The position numbers and the translations under genes are program-made. From positions 806,001 through 870,000 of the forward strand of contig NZ_JAFNJS010000001.1 of NCBI RefSeq assembly GCF_019024325.1: a DNA stretch of 64,000 nt. Reading direction: 5' to 3'. The notes under the pieces were generated by a model. That model saw nothing but the letters and a program-made list of their open reading frames with translations, ran no database searches and had not been told where the DNA came from. Within the stretch, counting starts at the first letter, position 1. Every line of letters starts with the position of its first letter. This DNA is from Falsiroseomonas tokyonensis (GTDB lineage: Bacteria > Pseudomonadota > Alphaproteobacteria > Acetobacterales > Acetobacteraceae). Shown here in pieces: positions 34,423 to 44,116 of this stretch.

Positions 34423-34644
34423 GTCCTTCCGACAAATCGGCGCAGCGTCGCGTCCTGCGGCGTAGCCGGTCCCTCCTCTCCTCAGACTTCTCCTGGTCGC
34501 CGCAACCCAACCCGTGCAACGGGATCGCGGCGCGGGAATGGCCCTTCGGACCCGTGGCCCTCGCCGGCACCAGGGACCAGGGCCCAGACCGAGACCCCAG
34601 GTCCGCCCGATCCCCTTCCTCGCGCACGACGGACGCGTCCGCAC
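34423..34644 (+). promoter_or_regulatory. Long C-rich leader of rho
   Basis: The 377-base space between hemJ and rho holds the hemJ hairpin, the promoter and about 220 bases of untranslated leader. Bases 34466-34516 are pyrimidine-rich and poor in G (segments such as CCCTCCTCTCCTCAG and CGCAACCCAACCCG), which is what Rho-utilisation (rut) sites look like. Autogenous attenuation by Rho in its own leader is known in E. coli. I see no convincing leader peptide; the one long frame starting at 34514 runs across the rho start out of frame and looks like a codon-bias shadow. Confidence 0.55.
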
Positions 34645-35919
34645 ATGCATCTCTCCGAACTCAAGGCCAAGTCCCCGGCCGATCTCCTCGCCTTCGCAGA
34701 ATCCCTGCAGGTCGAGAACGCGTCGTCCCTGCGCAAGCAGGACATCATGTTCGCGATCCTGAAGACCCTGGCGGAGAACGAGCAGGCCATCTACGGCGAC
34801 GGCACGCTGGAAATCCTGCCGGACGGCTTCGGCTTCCTGCGCAGCCCGCAGGCCAACTTCCTGCCCGGCCCCGATGATATCTACGTCTCCCCCGCCCAGG
34901 TGCGCCGCTTCGGCCTGCGCACCGGCGATACGGTGGAAGGCCAGATCCGGGCGCCCAAGGATGGCGAGCGCTACTTCGCCCTGCTGAAGGTCGACACCAT
35001 CAATTTCGAGCCGCCCGAGGCGCTCAAGCACCGCATCAACTTCGACAACCTGACGCCGCTGTATCCGACGCGGCGCCTGAAGATGGAAAACCCCGAGGCC
35101 GAGGCCGTCGCGAAGGGCCCGACCAAGGACTACACCCACCGCATCATCGACCTGGTGGCCCCCATCGGCATGGGCCAGCGCGCCCTGGTCGTGGCGCCGC
35201 CGCGCACCGGCAAGACGGTGATGCTGCAGAACATCGCCAAGTCCATCACGGCGAACCACCCCGACGTCTTCCTCATCGTGCTGCTGATCGACGAGCGCCC
35301 CGAGGAAGTCACCGACATGGCCCGCACCGTGCGCGGCGAAGTCGTGGCCTCCACCTTCGACGAGCCGGCCACCCGCCACGTGCAGGTGACGGAGATGGTG
35401 CTGGAGAAGGCCAAGCGCCTGGTCGAGCACAAGCGGGATGTCGTGATCCTGCTGGACTCCATCACCCGCCTCGGCCGCGCCTACAACTCGGTCGTGCCGT
35501 CCTCCGGCAAGGTGCTGACCGGCGGCGTGGACGCCAACGCCCTGCAGCGCCCCAAGCGCTTCTTCGGCGCGGCGCGCAATATCGAGGAAGGCGGCAGCCT
35601 CACCATCATCGCCACCGCGCTGATCGACACCGGCAGCCGCATGGACGAGGTGATCTTCGAGGAGTTCAAGGGCACCGGCAATTCCGAGCTCATCCTCGAC
35701 CGCAAGCTGTCCGACAAGCGTACCTTCCCGGCGATCGACATCACCAAGTCCGGCACCCGCAAGGAGGAGCTGCTGGTGGATCGCGCGACGCTGTCCAAGA
35801 TGTGGGTCCTGCGCCGCATCCTGAACCCGATGGGCACGCAGGATTCCATGGAGTTCCTGCTGGACAAGCTGAAATACAGCAAGACCAACCAGGACTTCTT
35901 CGACGCGATGAACACCTGA
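34645..35919 (+). CDS. rho: Transcription termination factor Rho
   Basis: A 424-residue hexameric RNA-dependent ATPase/translocase. The N-terminal Rho-N helices ([19 protein letters not shown]) and cold-shock-like RNA-binding domain ([16 protein letters not shown]) precede the ATPase core with Walker [12 protein letters not shown], Walker [12 protein letters not shown] and the Q/R-loop segments ([18 protein letters not shown]). The length is typical and there are no insertions. ATG 34645 is the only plausible start. It is followed by a small GC hairpin and then the HD gene. Confidence 0.98.
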   Translation: MHLSELKAKSPADLLAFAESLQVENASSLRKQDIMFAILKTLAENEQAIYGDGTLEILPDGFGFLRSPQANFLPGPDDIYVSPAQVRRFGLRTGDTVEGQIRAPKDGERYFALLKVDTINFEPPEALKHRINFDNLTPLYPTRRLKMENPEAEAVAKGPTKDYTHRIIDLVAPIGMGQRALVVAPPRTGKTVMLQNIAKSITANHPDVFLIVLLIDERPEEVTDMARTVRGEVVASTFDEPATRHVQVTEMVLEKAKRLVEHKRDVVILLDSITRLGRAYNSVVPSSGKVLTGGVDANALQRPKRFFGAARNIEEGGSLTIIATALIDTGSRMDEVIFEEFKGTGNSELILDRKLSDKRTFPAIDITKSGTRKEELLVDRATLSKMWVLRRILNPMGTQDSMEFLLDKLKYSKTNQDFFDAMNT

Positions 35920-35929
35920 CCTTGCGCGG

Positions 35930-35948
35930 GGGCGGCATCGCGCCGCCC
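35930..35948 (+). other. GC hairpin between rho and the HD gene
   Basis: GGGCGGC (35930-35936) and GCCGCCC (35942-35948) flank a five-base loop, 10 bases after the rho stop and about 20 before the HD protein start. There is no T-run. It may partly terminate or stabilise the rho mRNA. Confidence 0.4.
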
Positions 35949-35967
35949 TCGCCCGCCGGACTTCGCC

Positions 35968-36540
35968 ATGGACCAGCCCACCCTATCCGCCCGCCTGATG
36001 CGCGCCGCCGTCTTCGCCGCCCGCGTCCATGCCGGCCATCGCCGCAAGGGCGCCGCCGCCGAGCCCTATGTGAACCACGTCCTGGAAGTGGCGCAGATCC
36101 TGGCCGAGCACGGCGCGCCGGAGGATGCCATCCTCGCCGCCCTGCTGCACGACACGGTCGAGGACAGCGACGCCGATCCGGACCCCATCACCCATGACCG
36201 CCTGGTGGCCGAATTCGGCGCCGAGGTCGCGGGCCTGGTGGCGGAGGCGACGGATGACAAGTCGCTCCCCAAGGAAGCCCGCAAGGCGCTGCAGGTGCGC
36301 CACGCGCCGGGGCGCTCTCCGGCCGCCAAGATGCTGAAGCTGGCGGACAAGATCTCCAACCTCCGCGCCATCACGACCAGCCCTCCGGCGGGCTGGGATC
36401 ATGCGCGGCGAGTGGAATATGTCGGCTGGGCCGGGCGCGTCGCCGCCGGGCTGAAGGGCGCCAATCCCGCGCTGGATGCGCTGTTCGAGACCACCTATCG
36501 CGCGGCCATCGCCGGCCTCGCCGCGGAGACGCCTGCGTGA
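35968..36540 (+). CDS. HD-domain protein, small alarmone hydrolase-like
   Basis: A 190-residue single-domain HD phosphohydrolase resembling the SpoT/Mesh1 hydrolase domain. [20 protein letters not shown] (His21, Lys27, His37), [13 protein letters not shown] (His61-Asp62) and [14 protein letters not shown] contain the HD metal ligands and the RelA/SpoT-like RKG and HDTVED motifs. It lacks synthetase, TGS and ACT domains. It probably hydrolyses ppGpp or a related nucleotide, although no activity can be proven by reading. It overlaps the following GNAT gene by GTGA. Confidence 0.82.
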   Translation: MDQPTLSARLMRAAVFAARVHAGHRRKGAAAEPYVNHVLEVAQILAEHGAPEDAILAALLHDTVEDSDADPDPITHDRLVAEFGAEVAGLVAEATDDKSLPKEARKALQVRHAPGRSPAAKMLKLADKISNLRAITTSPPAGWDHARRVEYVGWAGRVAAGLKGANPALDALFETTYRAAIAGLAAETPA

Positions 36541-37283
36541 CCACCCCGGATATCCTGCTCATCGAGCAGGCGACGCTGACCGCCGTGCCCGCCCCCATCC
36601 TGGCCTTCGACGGCCCCTTCGTGTTCCGCCGCTTCCTGGGCGGCACCGGCCGCGCCAATGCCGCCTGCGGCCTGGACCCGCGCCCCGACCCCGACCTGCC
36701 CGCCCGCATCGCCCGCGCCGAGGCTTTTTACACATCCGCCGGCCAGCCCTGCCGCTTCCGCTCCACGCCGCTGGATCCGGAGGGCCTGACCGATCTGCTG
36801 GCCGCGCGCGGCTATACCGCCCATGACCACAGCCAGGTGATCGGCGGCTCGCTGGCTGGCTTCGCCCGCCACGACCCGGCCGTGCGCTTCCTGACCGGCC
36901 CCGCGCCCGAATGGCTGGAAGTGGTCGGTACCGCGGAGCACCAGGTGCCCGCCCGCCGCGCCGAGAAGGCCCGCATGGCGGAGCTGCTGGGCGTGCCCGC
37001 CGCCTGGGCGCTGCTCGAGATCGACGGCATCGCCGCCGCCAGCGCCTTCGTCACTGCCCAGGGCCGCTGCGCCGGACTGTTCGACCTGGCGGTGCGCCGC
37101 GAATTCCGCCGCCGCGGCCTCGGCCAGCGGGTGATGGCGGCGGCCGGCGCCTGGGGCGCGGACCAGGGCGCGGACTGGGCCTATGCCCAGGTCTCCTGCA
37201 CCAACCTCGCCTCGCTGGCGATGAATGCCGGCCTCGGCCTGACCGAGCACTACCGCTACGCCTATTGGCTCAAGGCGGGCTGA
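36537..37283 (+). CDS. GNAT family N-acetyltransferase
   Basis: A 248-residue acetyltransferase. The C-terminal half carries the acetyl-CoA motif LAVRREFRRRGLGQRVMAAAG and the following VSCTNLASLAMNAGLGLTEHYRYAYW, while the N-terminal half (LIEQATLTAVPAPI and RIARAEAFYTSAGQPCRFR) is a degenerate second GNAT repeat. The same two-part pattern occurs in uncharacterised proteins of alphaproteobacteria. The substrate is unknown. It starts at GTG 36537, overlapping the HD gene stop by four bases, and its 3' end overlaps the hydrolase gene on the other strand by 14 bases. Confidence 0.85.
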   Translation: MTTPDILLIEQATLTAVPAPILAFDGPFVFRRFLGGTGRANAACGLDPRPDPDLPARIARAEAFYTSAGQPCRFRSTPLDPEGLTDLLAARGYTAHDHSQVIGGSLAGFARHDPAVRFLTGPAPEWLEVVGTAEHQVPARRAEKARMAELLGVPAAWALLEIDGIAAASAFVTAQGRCAGLFDLAVRREFRRRGLGQRVMAAAGAWGADQGADWAYAQVSCTNLASLAMNAGLGLTEHYRYAYWLKAG

Positions 37284-38004
37284 GCGGGCAGGCGGCCGGC
37301 GGCGGGCCTGCAAAATCCAGGAAGGCGGCCAGGCAGGCGCCGAACAGGCGGTCGAAGGCCTCCTCCTGCACGCCGCCATGGCCGGTCGGGGCCTCGGGCC
37401 GGTCCAGCAGCAGCCCGGCCGCGCCCAGCCGGGCGGTGGCGGCGCGGAAGACGGCGGCGCGGGCCTCCGGGTCCGGGTCCCAGCCATCGTCGCGGAACAG
37501 CAGCAGCGCCAGGCGCTGCCCCGGGGTCGGCGCGGCGGCGGCCAGCGCGGCCGTGAAATCGGCCAGGGCCTGCGGGCGCCGCTCCACCCGCCTTCCATGC
37601 GCGGCGGGTGCGGCCAGCACCACCGCATCGGCCACGCCAGGATAGCGCAGCGCGACCAGTGCGATGAAGGCGCCGCGGCTTTCCCCCACCACTGCCACGC
37701 GCCGATAGCCCCGCGCCCGCAACGCTGCGCTTCCCGCCGCCAGCCCGGCCGCGCCGGCCTCCAGCGGGTCCCGCCCGCCGGCGCGATCGTAGCGCCAGAG
37801 GTCCCAGCCCGCCGCCACCAGCCGAGACGTCCAGCCCGGCGCCGCGGGGGGTGGCCCCTCGATGTAATGCGGATGCAGCCAGACCAGCGCGCCGGTGGCC
37901 GCCGCATCCCGCGCCACCACCCCGGCCTCCGTCCGCAGCGGCCCCGCCTCCTCCGCCATCGCCGGCCAGGCGAGCAGCAGAAGCAGCAGGGCCGCGCGGA
38001 TCAT
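37270..38004 (-). CDS. Exported alpha/beta hydrolase-like protein
   Basis: A 244-residue protein with a signal peptide ([17 protein letters not shown], cut after about residue 17). The mature part is an alpha/beta hydrolase: [20 protein letters not shown], the nucleophile elbow VVGESRGAF (G-x-S-x-G form GESRG), and [14 protein letters not shown] containing the probable catalytic His. It resembles dienelactone hydrolase or prolyl oligopeptidase relatives. The substrate is unknown. Its ATG overlaps the rdgB stop by four bases, so it is the last gene of the rph-rdgB-hydrolase unit. Confidence 0.78.
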   Translation of the reverse strand: MIRAALLLLLLAWPAMAEEAGPLRTEAGVVARDAAATGALVWLHPHYIEGPPPAAPGWTSRLVAAGWDLWRYDRAGGRDPLEAGAAGLAAGSAALRARGYRRVAVVGESRGAFIALVALRYPGVADAVVLAAPAAHGRRVERRPQALADFTAALAAAAPTPGQRLALLLFRDDGWDPDPEARAAVFRAATARLGAAGLLLDRPEAPTGHGGVQEEAFDRLFGACLAAFLDFAGPPPAACPLSPP

Positions 38005-38615
38005 GCGGGCGGCGGCAGGCAGGCCTCGGCCAGCAGCCGGAAGGCCGCGGCGCGATGGCTGATGGTGTGCTTGGCCTCGGTGGTCATTTCCCCAAAGGTC
38101 TCGGCGCCGCCCTCGGGTACGAACATCGGGTCGTAGCCAAAGCCATTGGCGCCGCGCGGCGGCCAGACCCACTGGCCATGCGCCTCCCCCAGGAAACCCT
38201 CCGTGTGCCCATCCGGCCAGGCCAGCACCAGGGCGCAGGAGAACCAGGCCCGCCGATCCGCCGCATGCCGCGCGAGCTTTTCGACCTTGCCCATGGCCAT
38301 CGCGTAGTCGCGCCCTGCCGGCGTCTCCGCCCAATCCGCCGTCCGCACCCCCGGCGCGCCATCCAGGGCGGCCACGGAAAACCCGCTGTCATCCGCAAGC
38401 GCCACCAGGCCGGAGGCCCGCGCCGCGGCCAGCGCCTTGATGCTGGCGTTGCCCAGGAAGGTGTCCTCGGTCTCCTCCGGCTCCGGCAGCCCCAGCTCCT
38501 TGGCGCTGATGATGGAAATGCCGTGCGGGGCCAACAGCGCCGCATTCTCGCGCACCTTCCCCGCATTGTGCGAGGCCAGCACGATCCGGGTCTCCGCCAA
38601 GCGCCGATGCGTCAT
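38001..38615 (-). CDS. rdgB: dITP/XTP pyrophosphatase (non-canonical purine NTPase)
   Basis: A 204-residue Ham1/RdgB protein that removes ITP, dITP and XTP from the nucleotide pool. [20 protein letters not shown] at the N-terminus, [37 protein letters not shown] and [17 protein letters not shown] are the conserved blocks and include the metal and base-binding residues. The start ATG 38613-38615 overlaps the rph stop by ATGA. The order rph-rdgB is common in proteobacteria; hemW, which often follows, is elsewhere in this window. Confidence 0.96.
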   Translation of the reverse strand: MTHRRLAETRIVLASHNAGKVRENAALLAPHGISIISAKELGLPEPEETEDTFLGNASIKALAAARASGLVALADDSGFSVAALDGAPGVRTADWAETPAGRDYAMAMGKVEKLARHAADRRAWFSCALVLAWPDGHTEGFLGEAHGQWVWPPRGANGFGYDPMFVPEGGAETFGEMTTEAKHTISHRAAAFRLLAEACLPPPA

Positions 38616-39364
38616 CCGCGGATCGCCACCTTCTGCATCTCGAACAGCTTGCCCGTTCCGGCGCGAGCCAGCGCCATCAGCTTGAGCAGCTCCTCCTCGC
38701 TGAAGGGCGCGCCCTCGGCCGTCGCCTGCACCTCCACCACGCCGCCGGAGCCGGTCATGACGAAATTGCCGTCCGTCTCCGCCTTGCTGTCCTCGGCATA
38801 GTCGAGATCCAGCACCGGCGTGCCCTGCCAGACGCCGCAGGAAATCGCCGCCACATGATCGCGCAGCGGGTTCACCTTCAGGATGTTGGACCTGATGCAA
38901 TGCTGGAAGGCGAGATGCAGCGCCACCCAGGCGCCGGTGATCGCCGCACAGCGCGTGCCGCCATCCGCCGTCAGCACATCGCAATCGAGGGTGATGGACA
39001 TCTCCCCCATCGCCTTCAGATCCGTCACGGCGCGCAAGGACCGCCCGATCAGCCGCTGGATCTCCTGCGTCCGTCCGGACTGCTTGCCCTTCGCCGCCTC
39101 CCGGTCCCCGCGCGTGTGCGTGGCCCGCGGCAACATGCCGTACTCCGCCGTGACCCAGCCCTGGCCCGTATTGCGCAGGAAGGGCGGCACCCGACTCTCG
39201 ATGCTGGCGGTGCAGAGCACCTCCGTCACCCCGAAACGGATGAGGCAGGACCCCTCCGCATGGCGCGAGGCGCCGGGGGTGAGCGTGACCTCCCGCATCG
39301 CATCGGCGACACGACCGGAAGGACGGACGAAGGGGGCTTTGAAGCCGGCAGGGAAATCGATCAT
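38612..39364 (-). CDS. rph: Ribonuclease PH
   Basis: A 250-residue phosphorolytic 3' exoribonuclease that trims tRNA 3' ends. [58 protein letters not shown] and the catalytic [22 protein letters not shown] are present. The family usually starts at MRPSGR; here about 12 extra N-terminal residues ([13 protein letters not shown]) precede it because ATG 39364 is the only in-frame ATG nearby. It heads the rph-rdgB-hydrolase unit and is divergent from the small gene at 39563, with 198 bases between them in which I see no clear promoter. Confidence 0.95.
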   Translation of the reverse strand: MIDFPAGFKAPFVRPSGRVADAMREVTLTPGASRHAEGSCLIRFGVTEVLCTASIESRVPPFLRNTGQGWVTAEYGMLPRATHTRGDREAAKGKQSGRTQEIQRLIGRSLRAVTDLKAMGEMSITLDCDVLTADGGTRCAAITGAWVALHLAFQHCIRSNILKVNPLRDHVAAISCGVWQGTPVLDLDYAEDSKAETDGNFVMTGSGGVVEVQATAEGAPFSEEELLKLMALARAGTGKLFEMQKVAIRG

Positions 39365-39562
39365 GGGGCGCTGCGTATCACGGGGGATGAAGACGGGGGA
39401 GTGAACTCCGCAAGGGAGATACCTGGGCCCCCTCCTTTTTTCGGGACTGCGCCAGATGGGGAGGACGGCGCTCAGGCAGGGGAGATAGGTTGGGCTGCTG
39501 CCAACCACCTTCATAGAAAGGCGGTGATTTCGCCCTTCTGACGCCGGACGAGGAGCCGCCCG

Positions 39563-39763
39563 ATGGTCAAGCTCACATTGGCCGAACTGGAGAGAAGAAT
39601 TGAGGCGCGCAGGGCCGAACTCGGCCTGATCGACAAGCCCGAGAGTATAGAAGCGCTGCGCAACAAGGGCACCAACCGCACCGAGGAAAAGCGCGAACTC
39701 CTGCGTCGGATCGAGCAGCGCGCCAAGGCCGCCGGCCGCACGCCACCCCGCGCCTACTACTGA
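39563..39763 (+). CDS. Small conserved-looking basic protein (66 aa)
   Basis: A 66-residue protein rich in Arg, Lys and Glu, probably two helices: [20 protein letters not shown] and a second amphipathic stretch in [18 protein letters not shown]. No cysteine, signal peptide or membrane segment is seen. It is preceded by GAGGAG eight bases upstream of ATG 39563. I do not recognise a named family. It lies alone between rph (divergent) and the dehydratase gene (convergent, 16 bases away). Confidence 0.7.
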   Translation: MVKLTLAELERRIEARRAELGLIDKPESIEALRNKGTNRTEEKRELLRRIEQRAKAAGRTPPRAYY

Positions 39764-39779
39764 ACCGCGCGGGGGGGGA

Positions 39780-41717
39780 TCAGCCCCCGCCCGTCCCATC
39801 CTCATGCGCAAACTCCGGCACCAGCGCCGAGAGCCGCGCCAGCGCCGCTGCACCCTCGCCCCGCTCCGCCAGCCCCGCGATCTCGTCGATCGCCCGCCCC
39901 ATCTCCGCCGCATCCGTCGTCCGCGGCACCGCCACCAGCAGCCCCGCGAAATTCGTCGGCTGCGGCGGCTCCTGTCCGTGGAACAACTCCTCGAACAGCT
40001 TCTCGCCCGGGCGCAGCCCCGTGAAGCGGATTTCCACATCCTCTTCCGGCCGCAGCCCGGCCAGGCGGATCATGCGCCGCGCCAGGTCCACGATCTTCAC
40101 GGGCTCGCCCATGTCGAGCACGAAGATGCCGCCCTCGCGCAGCTCCTTCGGCTGGTCGGCGCGGTCGGTCGCGCCCACCACGCTCGCCTGCAGCACCAGC
40201 CCCACCGCCTCGCGCACCGTCATGAAGTAGCGGCGCATGTCGGGGTGGGTCACGGTCAGCGGCCCGCCGCGCTCCAGCTGCCGGCGGAACAGCGGCACCA
40301 CGGATCCGGTGGAGCCCAGCACATTGCCGAAGCGCACCGTTACCAGCCGCATCCCCGCGCCGGCCAGCCGTGCCTCCCGGTCCCGCGCCTGGCAGTACAT
40401 TTCCGCAAGCCTCTTCGAGGCCCCCATCACGCTGGTCGGGTTCACCGCCTTGTCGGTGCTGATGAACACCATCAGCGAACAGCCCGCGGCCCGCGCCGCA
40501 TCCGCCACCACGCGGGTGCCAGCGGCATTGGTCAGCAGCCCCTCCATCGGGTCGTTCTCGACCATCGGCACATGCTTCAGCGCCGCGGCGTGGAACACCA
40601 GCTCCGGCCGGATCTCGGCAAACAGCCGCCCGATCCGCTCCGCATCGCGCACATCGGCCAGCACGGCCCGCCGAGGCACCGCCGGGTGCCGCTCCCGCAA
40701 CTCCAGGTCGATTTCGTACAGCACGTATTCGCCGTGATCGAGCAGCGTCAGGCTGGCTGGGCCTAGCGCCGCCACCTGCCGCGCCAGCTCCCCGCCGATG
40801 GTCCCGCCCGCGCCCGTCACCAGCACGCGCCTGCCCTGCACAAGGCGGGCCATGCCTTCCCGGTCCAGCGGCACCTGCGGGCGGTCCAGCAGATCCTCGA
40901 TCTCGACGGGCCGCAGCGTCACGCGCCGATCCGGCTCCGCGCGCTCGCCCGGCCGGCGGCTGGCCGGGCCGAGCGCCGTCACCCGCGGCGCGCGCTTCAC
41001 CGGCACGCCGTGCCGGTCCGCCGCGTCCAGCAGGCGTTGCAGCGCCGCGCCCTGCAGGTCCGGCGTCGCCAGGATGATCTGGGCCGGCAGCCGCCCTTCC
41101 TCGCGCAGCCCGTCCAGCACGGCGGCCGCATCCTCCACCGTGCCGAGGATTGGCAGCCCATGGATGCGCCGGCCGAGCTGCCGCGCCCGCTGCGACAGGA
41201 TGCCCACCACCCGGTAGGCCGGGCTGCGTTCCTGGGCGAGCGCGCGGATGAACAGGTCCGCCCCATCCCCGGCGCCCACCAGTAGCGCGGGCTGTGCCGG
41301 CGTCTCGCTCAGCGGCCCGGCGCGCCCCGCATGCTGCAGCCGCGCGGCAATCCGGGGCGCCGCCAGCAGCGCCGCCAGCACCAGCGCATGGATGACGGGA
41401 AAGCCGATATTCTCGGACCGCCAGGCACCGGACAGGTGCAGCCCGATCCAGAACAGCACCGCCCCGCCCAGCGCCGCGCCGGAACTGGCCAGCAATTCGG
41501 GTAGCGACGCGAAGCGCCAGTATTGCTGCGGCAGCCGCAGCGGCAGCCCGGCCAGCAGCAGCGCCGCCGCCGCCCCCGGCACCGCGCCCAGCCACCAAAG
41601 CCCCGGCGGCCAGGCGCCCGGCGCGGCCAGCCACACCGCCGCCGGCAGGGCGAGTGCCGCCACCAGCGCGTCCAGCCCCAGATTGAGGAGTATCCGATCC
41701 CGCGCCGATGCCGCCAT
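39780..41717 (-). CDS. Membrane-bound NDP-sugar 4,6-dehydratase (CapD/PglF type)
   Basis: A 645-residue protein. The N-terminal third has hydrophobic stretches that look like four membrane helices (residues about 12-120), then a first Rossmann-like domain ([17 protein letters not shown]), then the extended SDR domain with [17 protein letters not shown]. The catalytic segment is [21 protein letters not shown], in which Met replaces the usual SDR Tyr, as in the long-chain 4,6-dehydratases FlaA1/PglF/CapD. It should make UDP-4-keto-6-deoxy-HexNAc for surface glycans. The start ATG 41715-41717 has GGAGG five bases upstream. A longer frame starting at 41858 overlaps the divergent GST gene and is rejected. 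Confidence 0.92.
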   Translation of the reverse strand: MAASARDRILLNLGLDALVAALALPAAVWLAAPGAWPPGLWWLGAVPGAAAALLLAGLPLRLPQQYWRFASLPELLASSGAALGGAVLFWIGLHLSGAWRSENIGFPVIHALVLAALLAAPRIAARLQHAGRAGPLSETPAQPALLVGAGDGADLFIRALAQERSPAYRVVGILSQRARQLGRRIHGLPILGTVEDAAAVLDGLREEGRLPAQIILATPDLQGAALQRLLDAADRHGVPVKRAPRVTALGPASRRPGERAEPDRRVTLRPVEIEDLLDRPQVPLDREGMARLVQGRRVLVTGAGGTIGGELARQVAALGPASLTLLDHGEYVLYEIDLELRERHPAVPRRAVLADVRDAERIGRLFAEIRPELVFHAAALKHVPMVENDPMEGLLTNAAGTRVVADAARAAGCSLMVFISTDKAVNPTSVMGASKRLAEMYCQARDREARLAGAGMRLVTVRFGNVLGSTGSVVPLFRRQLERGGPLTVTHPDMRRYFMTVREAVGLVLQASVVGATDRADQPKELREGGIFVLDMGEPVKIVDLARRMIRLAGLRPEEDVEIRFTGLRPGEKLFEELFHGQEPPQPTNFAGLLVAVPRTTDAAEMGRAIDEIAGLAERGEGAAALARLSALVPEFAHEDGTGGG

Positions 41718-41826
41718 GCCGCCTCCATAGCCCTGCGCGGGTTTCCCCGGAAGGCGCCGCGCCGGGCGTTCGACGCCGTGCCTCCTTCGTGCCAATTTGC
41801 GGCCGGTCCAACGGGTGGGAAAGACG

Positions 41827-42486
41827 ATGGCCGAAGGCAGGCTGGTGATCGGAACCAAGCGCTACTCCTCCTGGAGCCTGCGCGGCTGGCTGATGGTGCA
41901 TCTGGCGCAGCTGGATGTGGAAGAGGTGGTGATCCCGCTGGCCGGCGGCGGCGGCACCCAGGCCATCAAGGCCGTCTCCCCCAATGCCCTGGTGCCCTAC
42001 CTGGAACACCGCGGTGCGCGGGTGTGGGAAAGCCTGGCCATCGCGGAATACTGCGCGGAATTCAAGGCGGACCTCTGGCCGCGCAACCGCACGGCCCGCG
42101 CCCATGCCCGCTCCATCGCGTCGGAGATGCATGCCGGCTTCCGCGCGCTGCGCATGGCCATGCCGATGAATCTCGGCCGCGAATTCCCGGGCCATGGCCG
42201 CAACCCCGAAAGCCTCGCCGATATCGCCCGCATCGAGGCGATCTGGGCCGAGGCGCTGGGCCTCTACGGCGGCCCGTTCCTGATGGGCCCGGATTTCGGC
42301 CTGGCGGACGCCATGTACGCCCCCGTCGTCGCCCGCTTCCTCACCTGGAAGCCGGAGCTTTCGGCCGCCGCCCAAGCTTATGTCGCCGCCGTCCGCGCCC
42401 ATCCCCTGGTCGATCGCTGGTATGCCGAGGCCGCCGCCGAGCCCGCGGATTGGCTGCTGCCGAAATACGAAAGCCCCGCCCTGTGA
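41827..42486 (+). CDS. Glutathione S-transferase family protein
   Basis: A 219-residue GST-fold protein. The thioredoxin-like N-terminus begins LVIGTKRYSSWSLRGWLMVHL and includes the glutathione-binding segments VSPNALVPYLEHRG and WESLAIAEYCAE (cis-Pro and Glu/Ser at the G site). The C-terminal helical domain carries GPFLMGPDFGLADAMYAPVVARF, with the conserved N-capping Asp. Class and substrate are unclear. The start ATG 41827 follows GGGAAAGACG. It is the first gene of a tightly packed unit with the VOC and FkbM genes. Confidence 0.9.
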   Translation: MAEGRLVIGTKRYSSWSLRGWLMVHLAQLDVEEVVIPLAGGGGTQAIKAVSPNALVPYLEHRGARVWESLAIAEYCAEFKADLWPRNRTARAHARSIASEMHAGFRALRMAMPMNLGREFPGHGRNPESLADIARIEAIWAEALGLYGGPFLMGPDFGLADAMYAPVVARFLTWKPELSAAAQAYVAAVRAHPLVDRWYAEAAAEPADWLLPKYESPAL

Positions 42487-43367
42487 GCTTCGCCACCACA
42501 CTCGACCATGTCGGCCTCTGCACCGCCGATCTGCCGGCCCTGACCGCGGCCTGGGAACGCATGGGCTTCGCCCTGTCGCCCTTCGCCCAGCAATCCGGCA
42601 AGCGCACGCCCGATGGTCCGGTGGAGCCCTATGGCACCGGCAATCGCTGCGCCTTCCTGGAGCACGGCTATATCGAGCTGCTGGGGCTGGTCGACCCAAC
42701 CCTCTTCGCCAATGGCCTGGACGGCTTCCTGGCGCGCTACGCCGGCGCGCATATCATCGCCTTCGGCATCCAGGACGCCGAGGGCAACCTCGAGCGCCTG
42801 CGCCGCGGCGGCCTGCCCATCCCCGGCGTGTCCTGGCTGCAGCGCCCGGTGGAGGCAGGCGGCCCGATCGCCCGCTTCGCCCGCCTGCCCTTCCCGGATG
42901 CGCCGGAGGGCCGCATGCAGCTCATCCAGCACCTGACGCCGGAGCTGGTCTGGGACCGCCGCTGGATGGGCCATCGCAACGGCGCCGTGGCGCTGGAGAC
43001 CACGATCCTGGCGGTCGCCGACCCGGCGGCGACAACAGCGCGCCTGTCGCAGCTCACCGGCCAGCCGGCGCGGCCCGATCCGCTGGCCGGCTTCGTGCTG
43101 ACCCTGCCGGGCGTGGCCGGCGGCGCGGGGCCTTTCTCGCCGGCCCTGCCGACGCATCTCCGCATCCTGCCGCAGTCCGCCCTCAGCCAGGTGCTGCCCG
43201 GCGTGACGGCGCCGACCTTGCCCTTCATCGCCGGCTTGGTGATCCGCACCAACGACCAGGGCCAGGCCGCCCGCGCCGTGCTGACCGGCCTGCCAAGCCG
43301 GGAAACGCCCGACGGCATCATGGTGCCGCCCGAGGCCGCCGGCGGTGCCGCGGTGGTCTTCGCGTGA
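42483..43367 (+). CDS. VOC superfamily protein (glyoxalase-like domain)
   Basis: A 294-residue protein of the vicinal oxygen chelate superfamily, probably with two modules. The N-terminal module begins TTLDHVGLCTADLPALTAAWERMGF (read as TTLDHVGLCTADLP) and contains RCAFLEHGYIELLGLV with the typical His/Glu metal-ligand positions. The second half (GAVALETTILAVADPAATTA) is a second, more divergent copy. The likely family is Glyoxalase_3 (PF13468). Activity is unknown. It overlaps the GST stop by GTGA and the FkbM start by GTGA, so all three are co-translated. Confidence 0.85.
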   Translation: MSFATTLDHVGLCTADLPALTAAWERMGFALSPFAQQSGKRTPDGPVEPYGTGNRCAFLEHGYIELLGLVDPTLFANGLDGFLARYAGAHIIAFGIQDAEGNLERLRRGGLPIPGVSWLQRPVEAGGPIARFARLPFPDAPEGRMQLIQHLTPELVWDRRWMGHRNGAVALETTILAVADPAATTARLSQLTGQPARPDPLAGFVLTLPGVAGGAGPFSPALPTHLRILPQSALSQVLPGVTAPTLPFIAGLVIRTNDQGQAARAVLTGLPSRETPDGIMVPPEAAGGAAVVFA

Positions 43368-44113
43368 CCACCCTTTCCGCCATCCGCCATTCGCTGCGCA
43401 CCTATTACGGCCCCGGCCGTGCTGCCGCGCTGGACGCGTTCCACGCGCGCTTCCTGGGGCCGGGCGAGCTCGGCTTCGATATCGGCAGCCATGTCGGCGA
43501 CCGCAGCGCCAGCTTCTTGCGCCTCGGCGCCCGCGCCCTGGCGGTGGAGCCGCAGCCGCGCCTCGCCCGTCTGATCCGCCTGATGCTGGGCCGCAGTCCC
43601 GGCTTCACCCTGGTTTCCGCCTTGGTCGGCTCGGAGCCCGGCACCGCCACCCTGCGGGTCAATTCCCGGAATCCTACGGTTGCCAGCGCCTCCCCGGATT
43701 TCATCGCCGCCGCCGAAGGCGCCGAGGGCTGGGAGGATCAGGTCTGGGACACAGAACTCACCCTGCCCGTCACCACGCTGGACGCCCTGGCCGCGCAGCA
43801 CGGCGCGCCCGACTTCCTGAAGATCGACGTCGAGGGCTATGAGGCCGTGGCGCTCTCCGGCCTCACCCAGGCCCCGCGCAGCCTCTCCTTCGAATTCACC
43901 ACCATCCAGCGCGACGTGGCCGCGCAGTGCCTGGCGAAGCTCGCCGCCCTGGGCTACCGCCACTTCAACGCCTGCCTCGGCGAGGGCATGTCCTTCGCCC
44001 ACCCCGCCCCGATCCCGGCCGAGCCCATGGCCGCCTGGATCGCCGCCCTGCCCCACGCCGCCAATTCCGGCGATGTCTATGCCAGCCTGGAGCCCGCGCG
44101 GCTGACCCCCTGA
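43364..44113 (+). CDS. FkbM family methyltransferase
   Basis: A 249-residue class I SAM-dependent methyltransferase. ELGFDIGSHVGDRSASFLRLG is the SAM-binding motif I, ALAVEPQPRLARLI motif II, and PDFLKIDVEGYEAVALSGL the FkbM family signature. FkbM enzymes O-methylate sugars or polyketides. In this setting, next to a GT4 enzyme and opposite a CapD-type dehydratase, sugar methylation of a surface glycan is the natural inference. It starts at GTG 43364, overlapping the VOC stop. It has normal length. Confidence 0.9.
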   Translation: MTTLSAIRHSLRTYYGPGRAAALDAFHARFLGPGELGFDIGSHVGDRSASFLRLGARALAVEPQPRLARLIRLMLGRSPGFTLVSALVGSEPGTATLRVNSRNPTVASASPDFIAAAEGAEGWEDQVWDTELTLPVTTLDALAAQHGAPDFLKIDVEGYEAVALSGLTQAPRSLSFEFTTIQRDVAAQCLAKLAALGYRHFNACLGEGMSFAHPAPIPAEPMAAWIAALPHAANSGDVYASLEPARLTP

Positions 44114-44116
44114 CCG

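Noticed and set aside
34514-34762. Possible leader peptide of rho
   Set aside because: The frame starts at a GTG without a ribosome-binding site, runs past the rho start and is Arg/Pro-rich, so it looks like a shadow frame.
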